Of a stretch of DNA of 64,000 nt, positions 29,971-38,309 are shown piece after piece; within the stretch, counting starts at the first letter, position 1, and every line of letters begins with the position of its first letter. This stretch comes from Vitellaria paradoxa (lineage: Eukaryota > Streptophyta > Magnoliopsida > Ericales > Sapotaceae): positions 164,325 through 228,324 of the forward strand of contig JAINTL010000057.1 of the NCBI GenBank assembly GCA_019916065.1, read 5' to 3'. Both the position numbers and the translations under genes were made by a program. Below the pieces are notes generated by a model. The model saw only the letters and a program-made list of their open reading frames with translations, was not told the DNA's origin and made no database searches.

Positions 29971-31426
29971 TCAAGAACTTTTTTGTCCTATATGTCTTGC
30001 TTTTACCAAAATTTCACTTTCTTTGTTTGGTAGATGTTAGTCATGTTTTTCACATTCATAAAATAAAATTGCTAACGCAATGATTAAAAATAGAAAAATT
30101 CACGTATGGGTGAAAATTGTTGTTTTTTGTTTTAATTTTTTATGTGAATTTTCCCATTTGGTAGCAATTTTTCTTTCTTTCTTTCTCCCCCCCTGCCCCG
30201 GGGGGGGGGGGGGAATTTTTTTGCTGGATAAGAATAACGTGCTAAAAGCTACCAAACTAAAAAAGAAAATCAAATTTGGTTAAAAAAAAAGCCATACAAG
30301 ACAAAGAAACTCATAAGAAAAAGCTGGCTAATGGTTTCCAAATGGAGTAGAATAAAAAAAAAGCACTGACCTGGACTTGAATCATAAGATGCTCCAAAGA
30401 ACCATATTTTGAATGATAATGCTAGGTTTCTGTGGATAAAGACTGCTTGATCGCATGAACCTGCAAGGTCTTATAGAGTATATAGTATGATGCTAATTCA
30501 GAACTCATTTTTCACCACCATGGTTTTTGTAGTTATCTAAATTTTTCTATTTTGTCTTAATTGTAAGGCAATATTTGCAGTTTATTAATATTTTCTCTAT
30601 ACTGGAGTTTTGTTGAAATCCATGTCAAGGGATATTAACTTAAACTGGTGAAGTAAAGTGGGTAATATCTTAATACATGCGTAACAGCGTAAAAATAACT
30701 CACAAGTATGGGCACTTTAAATCCATGTCATTCTCCACTTTATAACCATGATCCTTTGTGCACGAGTTCACATTGTCGTATGCCTACATCTGTGGTATTT
30801 AACCATCGTTCCAACATTCAAAGGGATGTCACTTCTTTTGCAATAAACTCAAATTCTTTTGGAATTCTGTCAGTTATTATTCTTAAACTAAACAAGCCTG
30901 AAGTTAAAGGACCTGTGGAAATAAATTGTTTTTCTGACGGAATCTAAGTGACCTTACAATGGATTGATGTTTTCAACATCTTATATATATATGTGTGTAT
31001 ATATTTTATTTTTATTGATTTACTACTTGGTCAGCTGGGAGCCCGAATTTTTATTGTTTTTATTAAAGTTGCCTAAATGAACTACTTTGTCAGCTGGGGA
31101 CCCAAATGCAATTGGTTTGAGTGTTCAGTTGCTTCTTTTGGGAAGGATAAACACTTGTTCAATTACTGCTGTCAAAAATCAAATTGTTCTTTTGGTTGGT
31201 TATGGCACAGTTAAGGAATTTTTTCTTCTGTTTTAATTGGGTAGACTAGAGTTATTGAAAATTTCAATTTTCTTCCTTCTGAAGCTTGAAAGACTTCAAG
31301 GAATTCGGGGATGCAATTGAGGCTGTTAAAGATAAAGGGGTTGTGGTGGCTGTGGCTTCTCCAGATGATGTTGATGCTGCGAACAAGGAGCGCTCTAACT
31401 TTCTGGAAGTGAAAAATGTCCTTTAA
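2738..31426 (+). CDS. PREP1: Presequence protease PreP (M16C zinc metalloprotease), 19 exons
   Basis: Organellar oligopeptidase that degrades cleaved transit peptides and short unfolded peptides in the mitochondrial matrix and chloroplast stroma. Exons: 2738-2990, 3086-3269, 4057-4231, 4330-4462, 4566-4636, 5016-5099, 5687-5777, 6427-6947, 7034-7198, 7294-7512, 7614-7741, 13362-13551, 15315-15398, 15488-15585, 23586-23850, 24006-24168, 24251-24431, 29826-29897, 31285-31426. They sum to 3,219 nt (1,072 aa), close to the roughly 1,080 aa of the Arabidopsis enzymes, with phases matching at every junction. The inverted zinc motif HILEH lies at about residues 154-158 and the distal zinc ligand E254 in NEMK. 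The late R/Y pair of the C-terminal half is in RVSGGAY (about 925-931). Residues 1-80 are rich in R, S and L with few acids, like an ambiguous organellar transit peptide. The start at 2738 is the first Met giving that leader. The assignment is from family recognition; the paralogue number is not resolvable. Confidence 0.95.
4637..5015 (+). other. GC-AG intron (PreP intron 5)
   Basis: Exon 5 ends in CAACAG and the intron begins GCAAGT, the consensus of a GC-AG intron. It ends in CACAG before exon 6 (GCTCTTTTTCC). No nearby GT keeps the conserved protein in frame, so GC is the donor required by homology. Confidence 0.85.
7873..8040. mobile_element. Small MITE in PreP intron 11
   Basis: Imperfect terminal inverted repeats: GGGTTTGTTTGGAGTAAG at the left, and TTGCAAACCAAACGGGCCC at the right. 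The trinucleotide TAT flanks both ends. The body (GAGATAAATTG words) resembles the element at 49447-49583. It has no coding capacity. PIF/Harbinger-type affiliation is probable rather than shown. Confidence 0.6.
8240..8417 (+). mobile_element. 5'-truncated LINE insertion with perfect 15-bp TSD
   Basis: The 15-bp word AAATAAAGAATCCTT occurs at 8225-8239 and again at 8418-8432, flanking a segment that ends in an A-rich tail (TAAAATAAAA). The 3' part (CTTCTTGATGCTTTTATAAA) resembles the 3' end of the LINE fragment at 25470-26262. Long TSD, A-rich tail and short length fit target-primed reverse transcription with 5' truncation. Confidence 0.75.
9888..10348. mobile_element. hAT-type non-autonomous element nested in the decayed gypsy element
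   Basis: The ends are TAGGGAT and ATCCCTA (perfect 7-bp inverted repeat). A perfect 8-bp duplication TATCTAAT lies at 9880-9887 and 10349-10356. Both features are diagnostic of hAT elements. The interior is rich in GAGCTCGAGC-like words and holds no coding sequence. It lies in the leader of the older gypsy element, so it inserted later. Confidence 0.85.
10929..10957. repeat. C12-A7-G10 homopolymer palindrome
   Basis: Twelve C, seven A and ten G in a row, in the leader of the decayed gypsy element. A transcript could fold into a strong GC hairpin with an A loop. Such runs are prone to assembly and polymerase error. Confidence 0.8.
11057..12175 (+). pseudogene. Broken gag gene of the decayed gypsy element
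   Basis: The longest open piece, 11612-11833, contains the capsid-region words LPRSYKINLLDQWNNLKQGN and MTEYVTQ, nearly identical to the gag of the antisense element in intron 14. Upstream, frame-shifted pieces still read as the N-terminal part (NDRVAQILEGLQ). Downstream, a zinc-knuckle remnant (FNCDGLGHVSAN) is still readable at about 12090-12150. Stops and shifts interrupt the frame several times, so it is not functional. Confidence 0.85.
12363..13126. mobile_element. hAT-type MITE with 17-bp inverted repeats and 8-bp TSD
   Basis: It starts CAATGTTGTTAAAATCG and ends with the exact reverse complement, CGATTTTAACAACATTG. The perfect 8-bp duplication GATAATTC lies at 12355-12362 and 13127-13134. 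The subterminal zones are packed with AAAATCG words in both orientations, a likely transposase-binding array. The interior near 12515-12590 contains a tRNA-like B box (GGTTCGAATCCCAC), perhaps a captured SINE piece. It is non-coding. Confidence 0.85.
14629..14740. repeat. Two tandem copies of a 56-bp unit
   Basis: The word ACTTACAAACCTTTTGAAAT starts at 14629 and again at 14685, and the following bases match with few changes through GGGTGTTAATA. The two copies are directly adjacent. Confidence 0.8.
14865..15100. mobile_element. MITE-like segment of the GGATTGGAT family
   Basis: The words GGGATTGGATATAATATG, TTTTTTATGTGGGATTATTTT and TTTTGGACCTTTAGATTTTG are shared in the same order with the segment at 50502-50832, and more loosely with 24818-25456 and 49190-49440. 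The boundaries are approximate and no TSD was fixed. Confidence 0.55.
15613..16000 (-). repeat. LTR copy 1 (outer 3' LTR)
   Basis: 388 bp, TG...CA on the + strand. Almost identical to the copies at 16622-16990 and 22847-23219, but with the longest TAA microsatellite (about 15928-15970). It differs from the other two at ATAACCC/ATAGCCC and AAATAAATG/AAACAAATG. Confidence 0.9.
16001..16621 (-). pseudogene. Orphan 3'-end fragment of the gypsy pol gene
   Basis: About 620 bp duplicating 16991-17606, with roughly eight differences by eye. It encodes the end of integrase and the chromodomain-like tail. One in-frame TGA sits at about 16295-16297. The fragment stops abruptly after the sequence TTTAGACC and joins AGT plus the next LTR. 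AGT is also the trinucleotide that abuts the inner edge of the 5' LTR at 22844-22846. This suggests that the rest of this copy's internal region was deleted. Confidence 0.85.
16622..16990 (-). repeat. LTR copy 2 (internal, shared)
   Basis: 369 bp. Its right flank is the purine-tract side (ACTCTCCCGGG on the + strand), as for LTR 1. Its left flank is AGT, as for the primer-binding side of LTR 3. It therefore looks like 3' LTR of the large copy and 5' LTR of the small copy at once. Confidence 0.9.
17054..17336 (-). pseudogene. Chromodomain-like tail of pol, frame-shifted
   Basis: An open frame continuing the polyprotein after a frameshift. It contains RYLVRWMGRPESDCTW and DILQRIDPDSLEFY, resembling the chromodomain-like tail found after integrase in many plant chromoviruses. 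It is out of frame with the integrase ORF because this copy has GTGTGAG where the duplicate fragment has GTGTGTGAG (a 2-bp difference near 17336). Confidence 0.75.
17331..21983 (-). pseudogene. gag-pol polyprotein of the young gypsy element, three disabling changes
   Basis: A single long frame on the minus strand broken by TAG at 19335-19337 and TGA at 18699-18701, and by the frameshift near 17336. Order from the start at 21983: capsid region; zinc knuckle CFNCREFGHVSANC (about residue 345); aspartic protease motif IIDSGS (about 460); reverse transcriptase with YFDD (about 812); RNase H (ECDASGVGIGG, around 19110-19150); integrase zinc-binding HHCC region and DDE core (about 17700-18630). All domains are recognisable, so decay has only begun. 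This copy could not make a full polyprotein, but could be mobilised in trans. Confidence 0.92.
21984..22846 (-). other. Leader and primer-binding site of the young gypsy element
   Basis: The 863 bp between the gag start and the 5' LTR. Next to the LTR, minus-strand TAGTATCAGAGC (22832-22843) resembles the common plant initiator-Met primer site. Further in lies a GC-rich zone with repeated CCGGAG-like words (22560-22690). Part of the leader near 22440-22530 is also present in the older element near 10590-10660, tying the two to one family. Confidence 0.75.
22847..23219 (-). repeat. LTR copy 3 (outer 5' LTR)
   Basis: 373 bp, TG...CA on the + strand, bounded on the right by TSD AATTC (23220-23224) and on the left by the primer-binding site. 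Contains a short TAA microsatellite near 23165-23190. Confidence 0.9.
23335..23360. repeat. TTA microsatellite in PreP intron 14
   Basis: About nine ATT/TTA units in a row, outside the retrotransposon and about 225 bp before exon 15. Confidence 0.8.
24818..25456. mobile_element. MITE-like element, GGATTGGAT family in inverted arrangement
   Basis: The left part reads GGGTGTGTCTGTTGG with GGATTGGATTGTAATCC. The right part reads TCCCATCATCCAATCCCTCT, the inverse type of word, and ends near GATTAG-type sequence. The TTA before the left end is not matched exactly at the right (TAA), so the TSD is not firm. Confidence 0.5.
25470..26262 (+). pseudogene. LINE 3' fragment with zf-RVT-like coding remnant and A tail
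   Basis: Frame-shifted translation on the + strand gives LTVDKL, MANQCCLCKKQEERIDHLFI and HCEWTMELW, the CxxC...HLFxHC pattern of the zinc-binding region after reverse transcriptase in plant LINEs. The segment ends in an AT-rich 3' region (TTTAATAAATTT) followed by an A tract near 26242-26256. Several stops and shifts are present. No 5' part or clear TSD was found. Confidence 0.75.
26520..27651. mobile_element. Tourist/PIF-Harbinger-like element with TAA TSD
   Basis: It starts GGCTATGTTTGGT, and the right end is the near inverse ACCGAACATAATC. TAA flanks both ends (26517-26519 and 27652-27654). Subterminal GGAATGGAATG words occur at both sides in opposite orientation. The 1.1-kb body is filled mainly by five copies of a roughly 134-bp tandem repeat. 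It is non-coding. Confidence 0.75.
26842..27500. repeat. Five tandem copies of a 133-135-bp unit
   Basis: The word TAAAATGAC or a close variant recurs at 26842, 26975, 27109, 27242 and 27377 (spacing 133, 134, 133, 135). Each copy is followed by TTTTACCCC-like and, later, CTAAAAAATATTTATT-like words. The copies are diverged, so the array is old. Confidence 0.75.
27660..28158. mobile_element. Relict of the CAATGTTGTTAAAATC hAT-MITE family
   Basis: The right end, AGGATTTTAACAACATTG (ending 28158), matches the end of the element at 12363-13126. AAAATCG-like words precede it. The left end is too decayed to fix and no TSD is visible. Confidence 0.45.
29090..29205 (+). mobile_element. Possible tRNA-derived SINE relict
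   Basis: A B-box-like word GGTTCGAATCTTGG near 29132-29145 is preceded about 35-45 bp upstream by an A-box-like stretch. The segment runs into T-rich sequence. Ends and TSD could not be fixed. Confidence 0.35.
29898..31284 (+). other. PreP intron 18
   Basis: A 1.39-kb GT-AG intron with a polypyrimidine-rich acceptor (TTCTTCCTTCTGAAG). It contains the ATT tract above and a C/G homopolymer palindrome (30187-30213: seven C, TG, four C, fourteen G). No transposon was recognised. Confidence 0.7.
29940..29972. repeat. ATT microsatellite in PreP intron 18
   Basis: About ten ATT units shortly after exon 18. Confidence 0.85.
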
Positions 31427-31956
31427 GCTATACCAGAGGCCCATGAGAGGATGCTTGTCCTATTCTTTCCCTGGACATGGTGCTGTTGCTGCTTCCTGAT
31501 AACTTCTTCCCCTTTCATTTTTTTTAAAGAAAAAAGAAAATCAATGAGTAATATCATAATAGCAATTTTCAATTTTATGGCAGGAAGGCTCTTTTGCAGC
31601 TTGAATATATACTTAGAATAGGTGTTGCTACATTAATTTCATGTTCTTGAGTCACGTGGCTCCCATTATACTTACCACCTTAAATGGAATATTGAAAGAA
31701 ACGTTGTAGTTTCACTTCCAGCACGTGCCATTTTCCAATCGACAGTGGATCTCGCTATTCACCACAGATTTTCTTTTTGCCACCATATTTCATTGTAATT
31801 GTAGTTCGATATGTATTATTGTAAATTTTGTTTTGCTAGGACAAGTTTCTGGATCCAAGTGCTTGCAAATAAGGTTATATTTGACCAAGTTATTTCTTTA
31901 TGGTGTGGAAACATTTATGGTTCGGGAACACGAGTAAAGTGGACAGTCTGATTAGC
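31427..31956 (+). other. 3' flank of PreP
   Basis: Contains the 3' UTR. No canonical AATAAA could be chosen with confidence. AT-rich sequence follows and no further gene is seen before the MULE at 31957. Confidence 0.4.
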
Positions 31957-32673
31957 GAGAAATGCTACTATTACACTCATTTATTTACACTCTCATTTAC
32001 ACCCAGCCAAAACAATGTCGTTTTGGCCTTAAAAAAAAAAAAAAAATGAGGACGAAATAAGCTGAAAGGGTTTGCCGGAGCTCCTCTTCGTCGGCACAAA
32101 TCTGAGCTCGTCTCTCATGACGGAAACGAATCTGAGTTCGCCGAGCTCATCTCTTTCCTCTCAAGCAAATCGGTCCCTCTACCTCCCCTAACCCAACCCC
32201 TCTCTCTTGCCGGCTACGTACTCTCTCCCGGAGCTCGTCTCTCATGATAGAAACGAATCTGAGTTCGCTGGAGTTCCTCTCTCTCCTCCCAAGCGAGAGA
32301 GAGGGGTTGGGTTGGATTGGGGGAGGGAGAGGAATCGATTTGCTTAGGAGGAGAGAGAGGAGCTCTGGCGAACTCAGATTTGTTTCCGCCATGAGAGACG
32401 AGCTCCGAGAGAGAGGGGTTGGGTTGGGGGAGGGAGAGGGACCGATTTGCTTGGGAGGAGAGAGAGGAGCGCTGACGAACTCAGATTCATTTTCGCCATG
32501 AGAGACGAGCTCCGGCGAGCTCAGATTTGTGCCAACGGAGAGGAGCTTCGGCGAACTTTTTCAGCTTCTATCGTCCTCAAATTTTTTTTTTTTTTTTTTA
32601 AGGCTAAAACGACGTCGTTTTGGCTGGGTGTAAATGAGGGTGTAAATGAATGGGTGTAATAGTAGTATTTCTC
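31957..32673. mobile_element. Fold-back MULE (Mutator-like) with 9-bp TSD
   Basis: The left end GAGAAATGCTACTATTACAC has its inverse at the right end (...GTGTAATAGTAGTATTTCTC). The arms remain complementary for about 250 bp or more, through a poly-A/poly-T step into GC-rich sequence. The perfect 9-bp duplication CTGATTAGC lies at 31948-31956 and 32674-32682, as in Mutator elements. The GC-rich interior has further copies, in both orientations, of a unit containing GAGCTCGTCTCTCATGA and AATCTGAGTTCG. The short ORFs here are by-products of the palindrome. Confidence 0.85.
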
Positions 32674-32682
32674 CTGATTAGC

Positions 32683-33917
32683 CCTTCAACTGTTAATGTG
32701 GGGCAATTGCTCTATCAATCATCCATTAGTTATATGTCCATGTTTGATGTCAATTGTGAATGTTTGTGTTTGGTTTTTAATTAAATTTATTTATTTTAAT
32801 TATATTATTTGTTAAAAATAATTTAATCAAAAAATATAATATTAAACAAATTTATTATATTATTTTTAAGAATAATTTAGTAAAATATATTTCATGTTAA
32901 TTAACTTAATTAATTTAGTTGGCTTAAATTAATTTGATTTAATAAATAAATAAATTTAATTTAATTATTTTAATTATATTTTTATTAAAAATAATTTAAT
33001 TCAATATAAATAAAATGTATTAAATAAAATATAATTATAATATTTAGTAAAAATAATTTAAGAGAATATTTTATATTAATTTAATTAAGTAAAATTTAAT
33101 TATAATTAATTTAATTTAGTTAATAGCTAATTATTAATTAAATTATATTTAATATATTAAATTAATTATTGACAACATTAATTATTAATTAAATTATATA
33201 TAATATATTTTCATATTAAATAAAAATAAAAAATTTACCATCACCAACCATAATTTCATCTTTAAAAAAAAAAAAAAAAAAAGCCAAGCAATTTAATGGA
33301 AAAAATCATAGCAACTTTTCTTGCTTGTATTTTTATTGTTATGGTGTATATATAATGATGGTGTATATACTTACCAAAAAAAAAAAATAATGATGGTGTA
33401 TACATTATTTTTATAAAACGATGGTTTTCAAAAAAAAATTATTTTTTCAAAACAGATTGAATTTGAATATATGGATTGGATTTAAGTCTTACAAAATTAG
33501 ATCGACGACTACTGATAGTTGGTAGTGGGTGAGAGGTAGTGACTATTAGGTGGGTGAGAGGTAGTGGCGGCGGGTGGTGGTAGTAAGAGATTGATAAGAG
33601 GCAATGATGGTTGGTGGTAATTGAAGATAGGTGGGGTTAGCGGTAGTCAAAGGCGGCTAAATGACTAGTGGACGATGGTGGATGATGGTTGTGACTGATA
33701 ATAGTTGTGGAAGAAAATGAAAATAGAAAATAAAAACATAAGAAAACACATTTTCTATATTTCATAATTTTTAAAATTTTGAAAACAGTTTTATTTTTCT
33801 AAAAACTAAAAACAAATTACTAAATGAGTTTTCATTTTAATTTAAAACAAAAACAAAAACGATAATTACTGAAAATTAAAAACTGAAAACTATGCCAAAC
33901 GGAGCCTTAATTTGTAG
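32683..33917. other. AT-rich intergenic DNA
   Basis: 32760-33240 is almost pure A+T, built of TTTAATTA and AAATAATTT words. 33530-33720 has irregular GGTGGTAGTGG-type repeats. 33725-33905 is A-rich and ends CCAAACGGAGCC, like the end of a MITE. No coding sequence is seen. Confidence 0.5.
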
Positions 33918-34027
33918 GTGAGCAAGCAATTCACAGAGTGATAACGTATGAAGAGGATGGTAGCCATCCAGTATTAAAAAAATTGGCTAGTTGGAAATCT
34001 CTACCAGAACATCTTTCAGAAGGGTAG
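33918..34027 (+). pseudogene. Isolated exon-like frame, unrecognised
   Basis: After an acceptor-like TTTGTAG, a 110-bp stretch with good codon-like composition reads through ITYEEDGSHPVLKKLASW and ends SEG-stop at 34025-34027. No start codon or upstream exon in phase was recognised. It could be the last exon of a decayed gene or chance. The family is not known to me. Confidence 0.25.
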
Positions 34028-34257
34028 AAGACATGGCTACCTTGTTTGTCTCTTGTCCTGAGTTGAGGGGATGGTGAATTTATGTTCTGCACCTTCTGTT
34101 TTAGCACTGATGAGTCACTTATACAGAAGTACTTGGATTGGAGGGACTCTGGCCTATGAACACCCACCATGCATTTTTTCATTCTATTATTCTGACAAAA
34201 TCAAGTAAGAGAATCCAATGCTTGAATGGCCCTCATTTTAATTATAATTTGTTTCAC

Positions 34258-34308
34258 CACATAATAATAATAATAATAATATATAATAATATATTATTAT
34301 TAAAATAT

Positions 34309-34345
<37 letters not shown>

Positions 34346-34412
34346 ATATTATTATTATTATTAATGTATATTAATAATAATAATATATAATAATATTGTT
34401 ATTATTAGAAGA
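34258..34412. repeat. AAT/ATT microsatellite with palindromic halves
   Basis: Runs of AAT switch to ATT and back, with ATATA joints, so that the block can pair with itself. Then GAAGAAGAAG follows. Confidence 0.85.
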
Positions 34413-34883
34413 AGAAGAAAAAGAAGAGGGTCCAATCACTTTCAAAAAGACTCTGTTTCTAGGCACTTGAACCGGACACCCTTCTGGTAATGCAGGCTTG
34501 AAAAATGGAAATGAAGTTTCAGCATGCGATTTGGGGGTTCCCGGGGTTGAATTTGGAAATCAATCACTATGCAAGTGAGTGAAGTTTCCCTTCGTGTATA
34601 TTTGATCCTCTTTTTTGTAGTATGCAAGAACCTTATGCATTAAATTACATATCATATATATATATATATATATATATGTATAGCGAGTAAACTATTTTCG
34701 TAGATGGTCCTCGATGCACAAATTTTGCCCTTTCTCAACTACCATAGGACAAGTGATTGAAAATAGCGGTCAAACGTAGTTTAATTTGTAAAATTTGTTG
34801 TTAGAAAATCGAATTACAAATGATGCAAGGATAAAAGTTGGAAACATGGAAATATATAATTTCCTTACATGCAGAACAAATTA

Positions 34884-35199
34884 GGGCCGGTTTGGAACCA
34901 AAATTTTTAGAAATTTTAGATATTTTTTTGATAAAAAATATAATTTTTAATACATTTAGTAAAACTTTGAAACTTTTAACAATTTTTAGGAACATTTGAT
35001 TTTTGATAAAAAAATTAGGAAAATTTGCAAAAATTTCTAAAAACTTTTGATTATTTGATAAAAAGTTAAATAATTTTCAGATATTTTTAATAATTTTTAA
35101 GATGGTGTTAAATGTCAAAATAAATAAATAAATAAATAAAAAGTAAAATTTGTTAAAAAATTCTCTCTCTCTCTCTCTCTTTAAATTCTAAACGGCCCC
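34884..35199. mobile_element. MITE with GGGGCCG-type termini
   Basis: The left end GGGCCGGTTTGGAACC is the near inverse of the right end AAATTCTAAACGGCCCC. The body is AT-rich with repeated AAAATTTT words, then a CT microsatellite (35162-35180). No TSD could be fixed. Confidence 0.55.
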
Positions 35200-35789
35200 A
35201 AGTGATATTTTTCCCAGTGTAGTTGAAATGCAAGCAGAATTGCCCAAATGCTGCATTATTCATCTCATCTGCTCGTACTAACATATTTCCAATCATCTAC
35301 CGTTGGATGGGAGTGGGTACGCAATTACAAACCTTAGGTATTTTCCCTGCTATGTATATGTACGGATCCGCAGTTACAAAACTTATGGTACTTTCCTTAG
35401 TATATATGTATCTATCTATCACGATCGTACAACCCTTCCTTCCCCCTCCAAAGTTTACTTCAATTATAAAAGCTCGTCTGTTTCTTTGACAAGTTTGGGT
35501 GTGGCGATACCTACCTCATCTATTTCTGTAACGAGTTTGAGTGTCGCTTTACCTACCAAAATCCTAAATAGTGCATGCCCATCTCTTGAACTTTCTCCTC
35601 CAATGGAAACAAAACAAAACCATCCACATTCATCAGGAGCAGGGCAGATTTAAGATTTTCATCAAAGGGATACCGAGTACATTAAAAACGAGAATAAGGA
35701 GTTATGTTGGGGTTATAGAGAAAAGCAAATGTTACTTTTTAGGGATATATAAAATTATTATTAAATATTAAGTTAGTCAATATACTTTT
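35200..35789. other. Intergenic stretch without recognisable gene
   Basis: Several overlapping short ORFs occur near 35223-35771, but none shows a recognisable domain and they share the same DNA in different frames. No RNA gene or transposon end was identified. Confidence 0.4.
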
Positions 35790-36431
35790 CACAGTTTAAT
35801 TGTTCAACTGATTCTTTAACAGAAGTTAAGATTTAATAAGAATATCTCTCGTTATTAAAAAAAAAATAATTATTGTTAAGTTTAATTATTTATAAAATTT
35901 ATTATGTTATATTTTTTAATATTATGCACAAAAGTATTCAATAATTTAGTTGAAAAATGTATTTTATTTTACAAAAAATACTTGAGTTCGATTCTTATAC
36001 TTTCACAGTTTAATTGTTCAACTAATTCTTTAACAGAAGTTAAGATTTAATAAGAATATCTCTCGTTACTAAAAAAAATATAATTATTGTTAAGTTTAAT
36101 TATTTATAAAATTTATTATGTTATATTTTTTAATATTATACACAAAAGTATTCAATAGTTTAGTTGACAAATATCTTTTATTTTACAAAAAATACTTGAG
36201 TTCGATTCTTGTACTTTCATAGTTTAATTGTTTAATTAATTCTTTAACAGAAGTTAAGATTTAATAAGAATATTTCTCGTTACTAAAAAAAATATAATTA
36301 TTGTTAAGTTTAATTATTTATAAAATTATTATGTTATATTTTTTAATATTATGCACAAAAGTATTCAATAGTTTAGTTGAAAAATATATTTTATTTTACA
36401 AAAAATACTTGAGTTTGATTCTTGTACATTT
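35790..36431. repeat. Three tandem copies of a 214-bp unit
   Basis: The word CACAGTTTAATTGTT or a close variant starts at 35790, 36004 and 36218, exactly 214 bp apart. Each unit continues with TTTAACAGAAGTTAAG and ends with TACTTGAGTTCGATTCTTGTAC or similar. The copies differ by a few percent. Confidence 0.9.
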
Positions 36432-36840
36432 CTTTTAAGCTAAAAAATTTTGAGTTAAACTTAATTTTTTAATAAAACCAAAATACTATAATTTTGAATT
36501 AATTTCATTTTTAATAAAACTAAAATACCAAGTGTATTTTGGTAATTTTATGTCCAAAATCATGGGGATCACTTGCCCTCCTTTGCCTCGTCATAGGTCC
36601 ACCCGTGATTAGGAGTAGATGGATTAAAAGTTTAGTAATGCAATTGTCACTATTAATTTAAAAAATTATAGTAATATTTTATTATTTTGTTCTATTTTAT
36701 TGTTAATTCTTTTCATTATTTTTTACTTTTACTCTATTTATTTTAAAAGTATAATTTTATCTCATTAATTTTAAATTTTGGGTCCGTTCTTAACATTCAT
36801 ACAATATAATATTGTCATTTTTTTTATGTTTTAAGTTTGA

Positions 36841-38058
36841 CACTACAACAAAAATTAAATCTAGTGACACCAATTTAATGACATTTTATGAATAAATGAT
36901 ATGGTATTCTATATTTATGGCATTTTTTAAAAAGTGTTATTGAAACATAAGTAAATTAGAGTGATTTAATGACATTTTATACAAGAATATCACCATTTTC
37001 TTATTAATTGTGACATTTTTTAAGTAATATCATTAAATAACAAATAAATTGTAATAATTTAAATAACATTTTATTAAAAAAGTCACTATTTAATATAGTT
37101 GTGGCATTTCTTAAGAAATGTCATTGAATTGCAAGTAAATTATAATGATTTCATACCGCTTTATGAGAAAATATCATCATTTACATATTAGCCATGGCAT
37201 TTTTAAGAAATGCCATTAAATAACAAATAGATTATAATTGGTTAATGAGTCAATGACACTTTAGCCAAGAATGGTACTCTTAGTTGAACAATTACCACAC
37301 TTATAAAAAATGTCATTAAATTTCAAATAAAATTTAGTTATTTAATGGCACTTTATTAGAGATTATCACTATTTTTTAGCAATTATGGCAGTCTCTTCTC
37401 CTTCATTTTATCCTATTTTCTTATCTTTTTTCATTAATAAAATTTACCTTTTTGTGTCCCACATTGAAAAATACTACAACTTCACTTCTTTTTTTTTTAC
37501 CATATAAAACTACTAAGTTGTGACATATAATTTTAAATTATGTGAATGAATTCATGGGTTTCTAAAAGGGACCCACTTACTTATAGATTCAATAGTTATA
37601 AAATTTACTTATTTCAAAAACATTAGGTATTAAATAATAAATGGAAATAAAAATTAAATTAAATTAAAAAATAAAAATAAAAATGATTAAATAATAATTA
37701 AGTTATTTCTTTTATAATAATTAGATTCTAATGGTATTTATTAGTACCGCAAAAATACATAATTATGACATTTAAAGTGCCATTTAAATGGCGCTCCAAA
37801 GTGCCTCTAACGAATATATTTAATGATATTTGAAAATGACAAAAATAATGCATATTTCGGCATTTAGAGTGTTATAAAAGAAATTAAGCTGTCTTACTAG
37901 AATGACACTTTTAGGTGCCACCAAGGGTGCCACTAACACCAAGCATGGCACGGGCATCCTTTATATTTCTTGAAAATGTAACTAGTTAAAAAAATATCAT
38001 TAGAAGAAGTTTATAGAGACAATTATGATTGCCATTAAATCCATATTTTGTTGTAGTG
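36841..38058. mobile_element. Non-autonomous CACTA (En/Spm-like) element with TGA TSD
   Basis: It starts CACTACAACAAAA and ends with the exact inverse TTTTGTTGTAGTG. The trinucleotide TGA flanks both sides (36838-36840 and 38059-38061), as expected for CACTA elements. The body is a series of diverged words like AATGACATTTT and AAGAAATGTCATTAAAT in both orientations, the typical subterminal transposase-binding repeat. It is 1,218 bp with no coding capacity. Confidence 0.9.
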
Positions 38059-38309
38059 TGATTAGGTACAATATGATGACTTATCAAGAGGTAACTATAT
38101 TGGTAATACTCTCACCAATGTGCGCTTAATCATAGAGTTCCAATGGAATTTGATACCAACGTAGCTTTAAAACACATGGTATTATGAAGGTTTTAAATTT
38201 TATTCCAGCATATCTAGCCGATGTGCGATTGGAGTACTTCACTGTGCTTCAGTGTAACCTATCTAGTATCTCGTTAACCGTTCATATCATCGTCGCTCCA
38301 CACATTTAT

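Noticed and set aside
13362..31426. PreP as a pseudogene broken by the retrotransposon
   Set aside because: The insertion lies wholly within intron 14, splice sites are intact and the 3,219-nt reading frame closes; nothing in the sequence shows loss of function.
32147..32659. Four overlapping ORFs on both strands with shared peptides
   Set aside because: They are translations of the palindromic repeats of the MULE; the same peptide appears from both strands.
34138..34374. 78-codon ORF with poly-Ile
   Set aside because: Translation of the AAT/ATT microsatellite.
35223..35771. Three overlapping + strand ORFs
   Set aside because: Three frames of the same DNA are open, none shows a family motif, and there is no splice context.
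35790..36431. CRISPR-like array
   Set aside because: Three direct repeats without unique spacers, 214-bp period, in plant nuclear DNA; it is an ordinary tandem repeat.
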